Translations under genes and position numbers: made by a program | Source: an uncultured beta proteobacterium | GTDB lineage: Bacteria; Pseudomonadota; Gammaproteobacteria; Burkholderiales; Burkholderiaceae_C | Length of the DNA: 5,263 nucleotides | Direction: 5' to 3' | Assembly: GCA_903958915.1 (NCBI GenBank) | Contig: CAJBVC010000469.1 | Span: 1 to 5,263 of the forward strand | Part shown: piece by piece, positions 1 through 5,200 of the stretch | Position numbering within the stretch: position 1 is the stretch's first letter | Layout: each line of letters starts with the position of its first letter | The notes under the pieces: model-generated | Databases searched by the model: none | The model's input: only the letters and a program-made list of their open reading frames with translations | Told to the model about the DNA's origin: nothing

Positions 1-1124
1 ACAAGCGTTGCGCCAAGCGGGGTTTGCAAACTACCTTCCAAATAGTATTGCTGCTGCTTGCCAAAGTAGTCAGCGTCTCCGCCGTACCAAGAGTCCTGCT
101 GGTGCTCGGCGTACCCCAGTGCCAGACGCAGGCGACCGACGTCAAGATTGCGTTGCGCCGTCGTGACGAGCTGGTCGCGCCGGGTCTTAATGATCTGGGC
201 AAAGCCGAAACGCCCATCTTCATACGCCGCACCCAAGCTACCGGTGGAGGGGTCGATCCAACGGTCGCGGTCCGGCGAGCCGTTGATGCCTTTGCTGAAG
301 TCAAACGGGTTGCTGCTGCGGTCTGCCCGCACGCCGTCATAGTCGGTACCCAGCGGCCCACCCATGCGCGTTTCTTCCAGGTGGTCCAGCCGCGCCTTGA
401 CCTTGAAGCCGCCCACATCGTCCAGAAAGAGCCCGGCACCGAGGTGTCCCCGCTCAAAACCGGTGAATTGCGAGACGCCCACCCCGGAAGCATCCACGCT
501 GTCCTGGCGCTGTTGCGTTGCCGTGAGTGCCAGCGCGCCTCCGCCAAAGGCCCGCGTGGCATAAATCGACTGGCGCCGCAAGCCATCGCTGCCCAGTGCC
601 AGATCGAGCTCCACGGCATTGGCGGCGGAGCGCTTGGTGACCAGATTGACGGTGCCCGCCAGCGATTCCGGCGCCACCAGACTGGTGCCTGCACCCCGCG
701 AGATATCGACGCGTTCCAGCCCATTGAGCCCAATCATGTCCAGGCCATAGGCGTTGGAGACCGATGAAAAAATCGGCACGCCATCGACCATCAGGGTGGT
801 AAAACGACCGGGCAGGTTGTTCAGCGTGATGTTGCGCGAGTTGCAGACTGAGCATTCCACTTGCACATCGACACCGGGCCGATTGGCCATCAACTCCGGC
901 AAATTGGTCGCGCCCGACAGCGCAATGGCTTTGGCGTCAATCGACTCGGTCTGGACCACGTCCTCGCGCAGCGCGCCAGGCTTGGTGAGGATGGCCTTGG
1001 GTTGGACCACCACTTCGGGAAGCGTTACTGGCTTGACCTCTTGCGCCAAGACGGAATGTGTCGCAAGTGCCAGAACAACGGTGCTGGCCCAATGCAGGCG
1101 CGAAGGTGGGCGAAGTAATGGCAT
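1..1124 (-). CDS. TonB-dependent outer-membrane receptor, N-terminal part (runs off left edge)
   Basis: An outer-membrane beta-barrel receptor of the TonB-dependent family, which imports a scarce ligand using energy from TonB-ExbBD. Translation from the ATG at 1124 gives 374 residues with no stop before base 1; full members usually have about 650-750. Visible in order: a signal peptide (residues 1-27, ending SVLA before QEV); a TonB-box-like LPEVVV at 35-40; and a plug domain at about 55-165 with NLPGRFTTLMVDGVP, GLERVDISRGAGTSL and LAGTVNLVTK. The first barrel strands follow. The plug carries a CxxC pair (C91, C94) just before NSRNITLNNLPGR, suggesting a metal or thiol-linked ligand; that is inference. 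The start is supported by AAGGA six bases upstream. The gene is divergent from a Fur-family regulator, and a palindrome lies 13 bases upstream of the start codon, so metal-dependent repression is likely. The substrate cannot be named from sequence alone. Confidence 0.95.
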   Translation of the reverse strand, partial: MPLLRPPSRLHWASTVVLALATHSVLAQEVKPVTLPEVVVQPKAILTKPGALREDVVQTESIDAKAIALSGATNLPELMANRPGVDVQVECSVCNSRNITLNNLPGRFTTLMVDGVPIFSSVSNAYGLDMIGLNGLERVDISRGAGTSLVAPESLAGTVNLVTKRSAANAVELDLALGSDGLRRQSIYATRAFGGGALALTATQQRQDSVDASGVGVSQFTGFERGHLGAGLFLDDVGGFKVKARLDHLEETRMGGPLGTDYDGVRADRSSNPFDFSKGINGSPDRDRWIDPSTGSLGAAYEDGRFGFAQIIKTRRDQLVTTAQRNLDVGRLRLALGYAEHQQDSWYGGDADYFGKQQQYYLEGSLQTPLGATL

Positions 1125-1137
1125 GGAATGTCCTTAG

Positions 1138-1164
1138 TGATATTGCGTTATCAATATCATAACG
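1138..1164. promoter_or_regulatory. Probable Fur-family operator between receptor and regulator genes
   Basis: Two interlocked inverted repeats sit in the 85-base divergent intergenic region. The first has perfect 8-base arms TGATATTG (1138-1145) and CAATATCA (1152-1159) around a 6-base spacer. The second is a 19-base box at 1146-1164, CGTTATCAATATCATAACG, with perfect 6-base arms and a 7-base centre. The size, A/T richness and GTTAT...ATAAC half-sites resemble Fur/Zur-type boxes, but the half-site spacing is longer than in the classical enterobacterial Zur site. On the minus strand a TATGAT -10-like hexamer (1156-1161) lies inside the palindrome, so a bound repressor would block the receptor promoter. 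A GATAAT at 1175-1180 could be the -10 for the plus-strand regulator, but no good -35 goes with it. The repeats are directly visible; the identity of the binding protein is inferred from the adjacent regulator. Confidence 0.7.
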
Positions 1165-1209
1165 AACTCCGACGGATAATTCTGCAACCTCCCTCAAACC
1201 GATAGATCC

Positions 1210-1593
1210 ATGGAACGCTCCACCCGCCAACGCGATGCCATCAAAGCCGTCATTGACGCGGCGCAACGCCCCCTATTGCCGCAGGAAATCCTTGAAAGCG
1301 CCCAAACGCAGGTGGCAGGTTTGGGCATGGCCACGGTCTATCGCAATTTGAAATCACTGGTGGAAGCCAATAGCCTGACCGTGGTATCGCTGCCCGGTGA
1401 GATTCCACGCTACGAGTCCACCGGCCACGCGCACCACCACCACTTTCATTGCACAGGGTGCGACAAGGTGTTTGATGTGCACCATTGCCCGGGCGACTTG
1501 CTGGACATTGCGCCCGACGGATTCACGGTGGAGCGCCATGAACTGACGCTGTACGGGAAATGCGATGTTTGCGGCGCTGCGCCGGGGCCATAA
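1210..1593 (+). CDS. Fur-family metalloregulator (Zur/Fur-like), short form
   Basis: A metal-dependent DNA-binding repressor of the Fur superfamily, acting in the cytoplasm as a dimer. The 127 residues show an N-terminal winged helix (about 1-70) with the recognition-helix signature GMATVYRNLKSL (39-50) and a C-terminal dimerisation and metal domain. The latter has the His-rich stretch HAHHHHFHC (73-81) and two CxxC pairs, C81/C84 and C118/C121, which match the structural zinc site of the family. Other candidate metal ligands are H91, H92, C93 and H110. At 127 residues it is a little shorter than typical Fur (about 140-150). The ATG start fits the family N-terminus, but no convincing Shine-Dalgarno sequence precedes it. 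It faces away from the receptor gene and shares its palindromic control region, which suggests autoregulation. Its stop is only 10 bases from that of the convergent cysteine-rich gene. Zinc sensing is plausible; the subfamily is not settled. Confidence 0.9.
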   Translation: MERSTRQRDAIKAVIDAAQRPLLPQEILESAQTQVAGLGMATVYRNLKSLVEANSLTVVSLPGEIPRYESTGHAHHHHFHCTGCDKVFDVHHCPGDLLDIAPDGFTVERHELTLYGKCDVCGAAPGP

Positions 1594-1603
1594 ATTTGGC
1601 CGA

Positions 1604-2029
1604 CTAGAAGGTGTGGGCGTGCACCATGCCGCAGTATTTGCCAACGGCCAGCCCCTTGCAAGCGGATTGCAGGTCCCACAGGCAGTCTTCGTACGGTTTG
1701 GCTGACTGGATGCATTGCGCCATGCGTTGATGCGCCTGCGCCGTTTGGTTTAGAGCAATTGCGGCTTGCGCTACTGCGTCTTCCTTCAAGCCACAATACT
1801 TGCCGATCCCCAGACCCACACAACTGGCTTTGAGCACCGTCAGGCAGTTGGACACCTGTCCTCCATCGGTCAGGCATTGCGCGGCCGCGCCATGCGCCTG
1901 CGCGATAGCCTGGTGGCGTTGCGCGTCTTGTGCGGCTTGTGCCGTGGAATGCTGCGCAAGGGCTGCGCTCATGGATCCCGACAACAGGAGCAACCCCATC
2001 GAGGCGGCGCTTAAGTGGCTTAACTTCAT
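1604..2029 (-). CDS. Secreted cysteine-rich protein with two four-cysteine repeats (unknown function)
   Basis: A 141-residue protein I do not recognise as a named family. It begins with a clear signal peptide (MKLSHLSA, hydrophobic GLLLLSG, cleavage likely after ALA at 23-25), so it should be periplasmic or secreted. The mature part holds exactly eight cysteines in two copies of C-x9-C-x7-C-x8-C: C52/C62/C70/C79 and C106/C116/C124/C133. Each pair of equivalents is 54 residues apart, and GKYCG ends both copies. A Gln/Ala/His-rich linker precedes each copy. The even number of cysteines in an exported protein suggests disulfides, though metal binding is possible. The start at 2029 is chosen because it opens the signal peptide; GGAGG lies 13 bases upstream, a long spacing. 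It is 44 bases downstream of the PepSY gene in the same direction and probably co-transcribed with it. The link to metal handling is inferred from neighbours only. Confidence 0.82.
   Translation of the reverse strand: MKLSHLSAASMGLLLLSGSMSAALAQHSTAQAAQDAQRHQAIAQAHGAAAQCLTDGGQVSNCLTVLKASCVGLGIGKYCGLKEDAVAQAAIALNQTAQAHQRMAQCIQSAKPYEDCLWDLQSACKGLAVGKYCGMVHAHTF
1631..1900 (-). repeat. Tandem 54-residue-period protein repeat
   Basis: The coding sequence contains an internal duplication. Residues 44-79 (1793-1900) and 98-133 (1631-1738) align without gaps: QAH, AQC, all four cysteines, GL, and the terminal GKYC recur at a constant offset of 54 residues. Similarity is at protein level; the DNA copies have diverged, so the duplication is old. 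Confidence 0.8.
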
Positions 2030-2073
2030 GGGGGAGAGTATCCCTCCAACATCGGTCAAAGCGTTGCCCTTCG

Positions 2074-2814
2074 TTATACCGGATCTCTGAAGGATTGGCT
2101 GGCGGCACTGCGTTTGCGCACATTGCGCCGAATCGCCAAAGCACTCAGCGTGAGACCGGTCAGCGTCAGTAACAGGGCAACCACGGATGCCGCGCGTAAC
2201 AGGAAGTTGTTGAAATCCTCGCCGCCACGGTAGTCCATCACGTGCAGGCGCCACAGAAAGTCGTACAGCACCCAGGCCTCATTGCGGGCCGCCAGAAACT
2301 CGCCGCTGCGGTTGTCGAAGTAGAAACGGGTCTTGAGCGCGTCGTCGAACAGCACCTGCCAGAGGTTCTGCTTTTCACCCATCTCGCGCACCAGACCCAA
2401 CCGATTGGGTACCACATCGAGCAGAGTCACAGACACCAACGGTGCGTCTCCCGTGTAGAGTGATTTTGCGTACGCGGCGATCTGCGCGGATTGCGGTGTG
2501 GGCAGAGATCCACCGTTGGCGCTGATGAACACCTCGCCTTTGGCGTAACGGAGCTTGAGCGCGGGACCTGCTGCGGTGGCCACGCTTTGCAGTGCCAGCA
2601 GTTCACCTTGATCGGTGGGCAGCGAGTTCACGGCGGCCACCAGGCTGGTCGGCAAGGGCTGTATGGGTTTCCTGAATACATCGCCACTCTTCACCCAGGC
2701 CTGAAACGGCACCCACGAGAAGATGAGACCGCCCACCATCCAGGCCAGCACTTGCAGCGCGACCAGATACCCGAGCCAGCGATGCCAGCGAAACAACGTG
2801 GGACTCCAGCGCAT
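2074..2814 (-). CDS. PepSY-domain inner-membrane protein
   Basis: A 246-residue membrane protein of the PepSY-associated transmembrane type. It shows a conserved N-terminal HRWLGY (11-16) opening the first transmembrane helix (about 14-35), a periplasmic PepSY-like region of roughly 170 residues, the motif FLWRLHVMDY before the second helix (about 207-228), and a basic cytoplasmic tail RRNVRKR. Larger PepSY_TM proteins such as FoxB/PiuB-type reductases act with TonB-dependent receptors in metal or siderophore uptake. This two-helix version is smaller, and a reductase role is only an inference; histidines in the HRW and RLH motifs could bind haem. The start at 2814 is fixed by AAGGAG five bases upstream and by the MRW...HRW family N-terminus. 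Longer in-frame starts would run into the vapC gene. It is followed 44 bases on by the cysteine-rich gene and preceded by a 62-base gap after vapC. Confidence 0.85.
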   Translation of the reverse strand: MRWSPTLFRWHRWLGYLVALQVLAWMVGGLIFSWVPFQAWVKSGDVFRKPIQPLPTSLVAAVNSLPTDQGELLALQSVATAAGPALKLRYAKGEVFISANGGSLPTPQSAQIAAYAKSLYTGDAPLVSVTLLDVVPNRLGLVREMGEKQNLWQVLFDDALKTRFYFDNRSGEFLAARNEAWVLYDFLWRLHVMDYRGGEDFNNFLLRAASVVALLLTLTGLTLSALAIRRNVRKRSAASQSFRDPV

Positions 2815-2876
2815 ACAGTCTCCTTGCTGTGAAAATGGTCGCGATCGTGCGCCCGGCGAAGCGTCGCAGTGCCGCC

Positions 2877-3314
2877 TCAGGGCAGGCTGGCCAGATGGGT
2901 TTGCGCGGCAGCGGCCAGCTTCTCGTCGAAGGTGGCCAGCGGGCATTTGAGGTCGGCCGCCAACCAGAGGTAGGCGGCGTCGTAGGCGGAGAGCTGGTAG
3001 CGCTGGGCCAGCTCGGCCACCCGCAGCGCATCGATGGGGTGCAGGCTGATGGACATGCTCGTGGCATCCGCCAGGCCGGCCATGGCGTGCGCTTCGCCGC
3101 GCCGTTGCTTCTTGAGCGCGACGTTGGCGATCTCGCAATGCAGCAGGTGCGGTGCGTGCAGGGTGCGCCCTTCAATGCTGGTTCTCGCGTTGTCCTGCCA
3201 GGGCTCGCCGAACACAATGCCCGCAATGGTGCTGCAGTCCACCACCAAGGGTGGTCGGGCAAGGTATTGGGCTGGCGGCTCCGCCACGTAGAGCGTGCGC
3301 GGCACGGTGCTCAC
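2877..3314 (-). CDS. vapC: VapC-family PIN-domain toxin (ribonuclease)
   Basis: The toxin of a type II toxin-antitoxin pair, predicted to be a Mg2+-dependent ribonuclease of the PIN fold that cuts RNA when its antitoxin is lost. The 145 residues keep the acidic active site: D26 in VVDCS, E61 in LHCEIANV, D112 in SAYDAAYLWLA and D130 in LATFDEKL. All four are intact, so it is probably functional. It starts with GTG, which overlaps the antitoxin stop as GTGA (4 bases), giving translational coupling; AGGGA lies six bases upstream of this GTG. About 22 residues precede the first PIN strand, more than in most VapC proteins; internal GTG/TTG codons at residues 4, 10, 23 and 24 are alternative starts. 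The overlap and ribosome binding site favour the first. No evidence of frameshift. Confidence 0.93.
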   Translation of the reverse strand: MSTVPRTLYVAEPPAQYLARPPLVVDCSTIAGIVFGEPWQDNARTSIEGRTLHAPHLLHCEIANVALKKQRRGEAHAMAGLADATSMSISLHPIDALRVAELAQRYQLSAYDAAYLWLAADLKCPLATFDEKLAAAAQTHLASLP

Positions 3315-3640
3315 CGGCTATCCCTGTCCTGGCGAATGATGTCAATGCTGGACAACTGGTTGGCAATGGGGACGGGGTACTTTTCGCGCATTTCCGCGAT
3401 CACTTGCTCAGGGGTCTTCCAGCCCTGCCGCACGATCGGCCAGCCGCGTTTGTCGAAGCCGACCACGCGGGGTGCGCCCGGGTTGGCAGGGTCGTAGGTT
3501 TGCGTGGAAGGTTCCTGCTGGATGGCCTGCTCGACGATGGCCATCAGTTCACCCTGCAGCGACCGGTGGTTGCGCGCAGCGCGTTGTCGCAGCGCTTCGG
3601 CCCAGTCTTCCGGCACATCCTTGATAGACAAATTTGGCAC
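3311..3640 (-). CDS. vapB: FitA/VapB-type ribbon-helix-helix antitoxin
   Basis: The antitoxin partner of the PIN toxin. Residues 1-42 form an Arc/FitA-type ribbon-helix-helix DNA-binding domain: a short strand (PNLSIKDV), a helix with EALRQRAARNHRS, and a second helix LQGELMAIVEQAI. The remaining C-terminal part (to 109) is rich in Pro/Gly then charged helix (TPEQVIAEMREKY) and probably wraps the toxin to block its active site. At 109 residues it is longer than many FitA-like antitoxins. The start is GTG at 3640, with GGAG eight bases upstream. The gene comes first in the operon, as is usual, and the protein together with the toxin is expected to repress its own promoter at the GGCGCC repeats just upstream. 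Assignment to the pair is firm; the vapB versus fitA naming is convention. Confidence 0.9.
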   Translation of the reverse strand: MPNLSIKDVPEDWAEALRQRAARNHRSLQGELMAIVEQAIQQEPSTQTYDPANPGAPRVVGFDKRGWPIVRQGWKTPEQVIAEMREKYPVPIANQLSSIDIIRQDRDSR

Positions 3641-3660
3641 CGTTTTGGCTCCGAAATGGA

Positions 3661-3685
3661 TAATGGCGCCATTTTGGCGCCATCA
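3661..3685. promoter_or_regulatory. Toxin-antitoxin operator: paired GGCGCC palindromes
   Basis: Two copies of TGGCGCCAT occur at 3664-3672 and 3675-3683, 11 bp apart, about one helical turn. The first lies in a perfect 10-base palindrome (ATGGCGCCAT, 3663-3672), and together the copies make a larger inverted repeat with 8-base arms and a TTTT-containing spacer. Ribbon-helix-helix antitoxins typically bind such phased repeats cooperatively. The site covers the -10 and probable transcription start of the vapBC promoter, as expected of autoregulation. Confidence 0.75.
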
Positions 3686-3699
3686 CGGTGCGATGTCAA
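3671..3699 (-). promoter_or_regulatory. Sigma70-type promoter of the vapBC operon
   Basis: On the minus strand a perfect TTGACA (3694-3699) is followed after 17 bases by CAAAAT (3671-3676), which matches TATAAT at four of six positions. Transcription would start around 3662-3666, leaving a leader of about 20-25 bases with GGAG before the GTG start. The -35 begins 5 bases beyond the stop codon of the upstream gene. Confidence 0.7.
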
Positions 3700-3704
3700 T
3701 CGCA

Positions 3705-4292
3705 TCAGGTCGCTGCATCCTTCTTCGGCTTCGGCGTGCGCCCCATGGTGTAGAACTCGGGGTTGGGCAGCATGCCCGACAGATTGGCCATGCGGTTGGA
3801 CAGGCCGAAGAAGGCCGTGATGGCGCCAATGTCCCAGATGTCTTCGTCGCTGAAGCCATGTGTATGCAGAGCAACAAAATCGCCTTCTTCGATTGCGTCG
3901 CTGTGCTTGCAGACCTTCATGGCAAAGTCGAGCATGGCGCGCTGGCGGGGTGTGATGTCGGCCTTGCGGTAGTTGGTGGCGACCTGGTCGGCCACCAACG
4001 GTTTTTTCTCATAGATGCGCAGGATGGCCCCGTGCGCCACCACGCAATACAGGCAGTGGTTGGCTGCGCTGGAGGTGGTGACAATCATCTCCCGGTCGCC
4101 CTTGGTCAGACCCGAGTCTTCGCGCAGCATGAGTGCGTCGTGGTAGGCGAAAAAGGCGCGCCACTCGGCAGGTCGCCGGGCCAGCGCCAGAAAGACATTG
4201 GGGACAAAGCCGGATTTCTCCTGTACTTCCAGAATGCGCTGCTGCAGGTCGGCGGGCAGGCTCTTCAAATCAGGCAAAGGGTAGCGGGTCAT
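3705..4292 (-). CDS. AhpD-like / carboxymuconolactone decarboxylase-family peroxidase-related protein
   Basis: A 195-residue all-helical protein of the AhpD-like superfamily, of the type annotated as peroxidase-related enzyme. The AhpD catalytic pattern is present: E68 (in DREMIV), then C80 and C83 in HCLYCVVAHG, and H87. The E-to-C distance of 12 and the CxxCxxxH spacing are as in AhpD, whose cysteines reduce hydroperoxides or disulfides. The N-terminal PDLKSLPADLQQRILEVQEKSGFVPNVF is shared by this subfamily, and the C-terminal IWDIGAITAFFGLSNRMAN is the usual last helix motif. The physiological substrate is unknown. ATG at 4292 has AAGGAG eight bases upstream. It lies 62 bases downstream of udk in the same direction and may be co-transcribed; I see no functional link to udk. 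A cytoplasmic location is expected, since no signal peptide is present. Confidence 0.9.
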   Translation of the reverse strand: MTRYPLPDLKSLPADLQQRILEVQEKSGFVPNVFLALARRPAEWRAFFAYHDALMLREDSGLTKGDREMIVTTSSAANHCLYCVVAHGAILRIYEKKPLVADQVATNYRKADITPRQRAMLDFAMKVCKHSDAIEEGDFVALHTHGFSDEDIWDIGAITAFFGLSNRMANLSGMLPNPEFYTMGRTPKPKKDAAT

Positions 4293-4354
4293 GGGTGAGT
4301 CTCCTTGGCGTTGTGTCTCAATATCCTTGGCGGTTTGGTACGCCTTGCCGCGCC

Positions 4355-4996
4355 TTACGCGCGTTCCAGATCGCGAATCACGTTCGCCACCTTGGTGGTG
4401 ATGATATCCACCGCAGGCCCGTTGGCACCGTGCGGCAGGATCACATGGGCGTGCCGCTTGGTGGGCTCGATGAACTGCTTGTGCATGGGGCGCACGGTGT
4501 CGAGATACTGCTGGATCACGGTCTCGGTGCTGCGCCCGCGCTCGGCGATATCACGTTGCAGGCGTCGGATAAAACGCACATCGGGCGCCGTGTCGACAAA
4601 GATCTTCAGCGACATCATCTTGCGTAACTCTGCATCGTAAAGCGCAAACAGACCTTCGATGACGATCACCGGCGCGGGTTTGATGTGTATGGTCGTGCTG
4701 GAGCGGTTGTGCAGTGCAAAGTCGTACTCGGGCATCTCTATCGACTCGCCACGGCGCAGCGCTTGCACGTGCTGCATCATCAGTGGCCAGTCAAAAGCGT
4801 CCGGGTGATCGTAATTGGTTTTGCGCCGATCTTGCGGCGACATGTCGGTTTGGTCAAGGTAGTAATCGTCCTGCATCACCACCGCCGCCATTTCCGGCCC
4901 AATGGACGCCAGCACCTCGCGCGTCACCGTCGATTTGCCACTGCCACTGCCGCCGGCGACACCGATCACAAAGGGTTTGCTGTTTGCTGCAGGCAT
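4355..4996 (-). CDS. udk: Uridine kinase
   Basis: Phosphorylates uridine and cytidine to UMP and CMP in pyrimidine salvage, in the cytoplasm. Taken from the ATG at 4996 it has 213 residues, the same length as E. coli Udk. It shows the P-loop GGSGSGKST (15-23), the acceptor-binding QDDYY (42-46) with the candidate catalytic Asp, KTNYDHPDAFD (59-69), VIVIEGLFAL as a Walker B-like strand, the lid motif RRLQRDIAERGRS, and TVRPMHKQFIEPTKRHAHVILP. All are typical and intact. A GTG at 5023 would add nine residues, but the extension has no family support and neither start has a good Shine-Dalgarno sequence, so the ATG is preferred. The gene is divergent from dnaE2, with about 200 bases between; I found no clear promoter for it there. 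Confidence 0.96.
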   Translation of the reverse strand: MPAANSKPFVIGVAGGSGSGKSTVTREVLASIGPEMAAVVMQDDYYLDQTDMSPQDRRKTNYDHPDAFDWPLMMQHVQALRRGESIEMPEYDFALHNRSSTTIHIKPAPVIVIEGLFALYDAELRKMMSLKIFVDTAPDVRFIRRLQRDIAERGRSTETVIQQYLDTVRPMHKQFIEPTKRHAHVILPHGANGPAVDIITTKVANVIRDLERA

Positions 4997-5178
4997 TTGA
5001 TTTTCGAATGTGTGCCTTTGCACCGTGGGTTGGATTTGTAATGTGCAGTTTACAGGAGCATGCTACGGGCACGTGAAAGTTGGCCCCGATTTAAGCCCTT
5101 GCTGGTGGGCGTTCAGTCCCTGCAGAGATAGATGTCGGTTTGGCTACAGGCAAGACTGGTCCTTGCTTTGCGGAAATA

Positions 5179-5196
5179 ACTGTATAAAAATACAGT
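5179..5196. promoter_or_regulatory. LexA box (SOS operator) of dnaE2
   Basis: A perfect inverted repeat with 7-base arms ACTGTAT and ATACAGT around AAAA, containing CTGTATAAAAATACAG, a close match to the proteobacterial LexA consensus CTGT-N8-ACAG with the usual AT-rich core. It ends 4 bases before the dnaE2 ATG. Possible -10 elements (TATAAA at 5183-5188 or AAAAAT at 5186-5191) lie inside it, so LexA would block RNA polymerase directly. Confidence 0.93.
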
Positions 5197-5200
5197 CACC

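Noticed and set aside
24..767. 247-codon open frame on the plus strand
   Set aside because: It lies antisense to the TonB receptor, whose family motifs are clear on the minus strand; its translation shows no domain, and open antisense frames are common in GC-rich DNA.
1594..1603. Bidirectional terminator between the convergent regulator and cysteine-rich genes
   Set aside because: The gap is only 10 bases and I see no stem-loop; any terminator would have to lie inside coding sequence.
2030..2254. Upstream extension of the cysteine-rich frame
   Set aside because: It would place the signal peptide internally and overlap the 3' end of the PepSY gene.
2815..3138. Upstream extension of the PepSY reading frame
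   Set aside because: It would overlap vapC almost completely; AAGGAG before 2814 and the family N-terminus fix the shorter start.
3504..4298. 264-codon open frame on the plus strand
   Set aside because: Antisense to the antitoxin and the AhpD-like gene, both with intact motifs and ribosome binding sites; no recognisable protein features.
4293..4354. Possible terminator between udk and the AhpD-like gene
   Set aside because: Only a weak GGCG/CGCC stem without a T-run; not enough to call.
4997..5023. GTG start adding nine residues to uridine kinase
   Set aside because: No Shine-Dalgarno sequence and no conserved residues in the extension; the ATG gives the usual 213-residue length.
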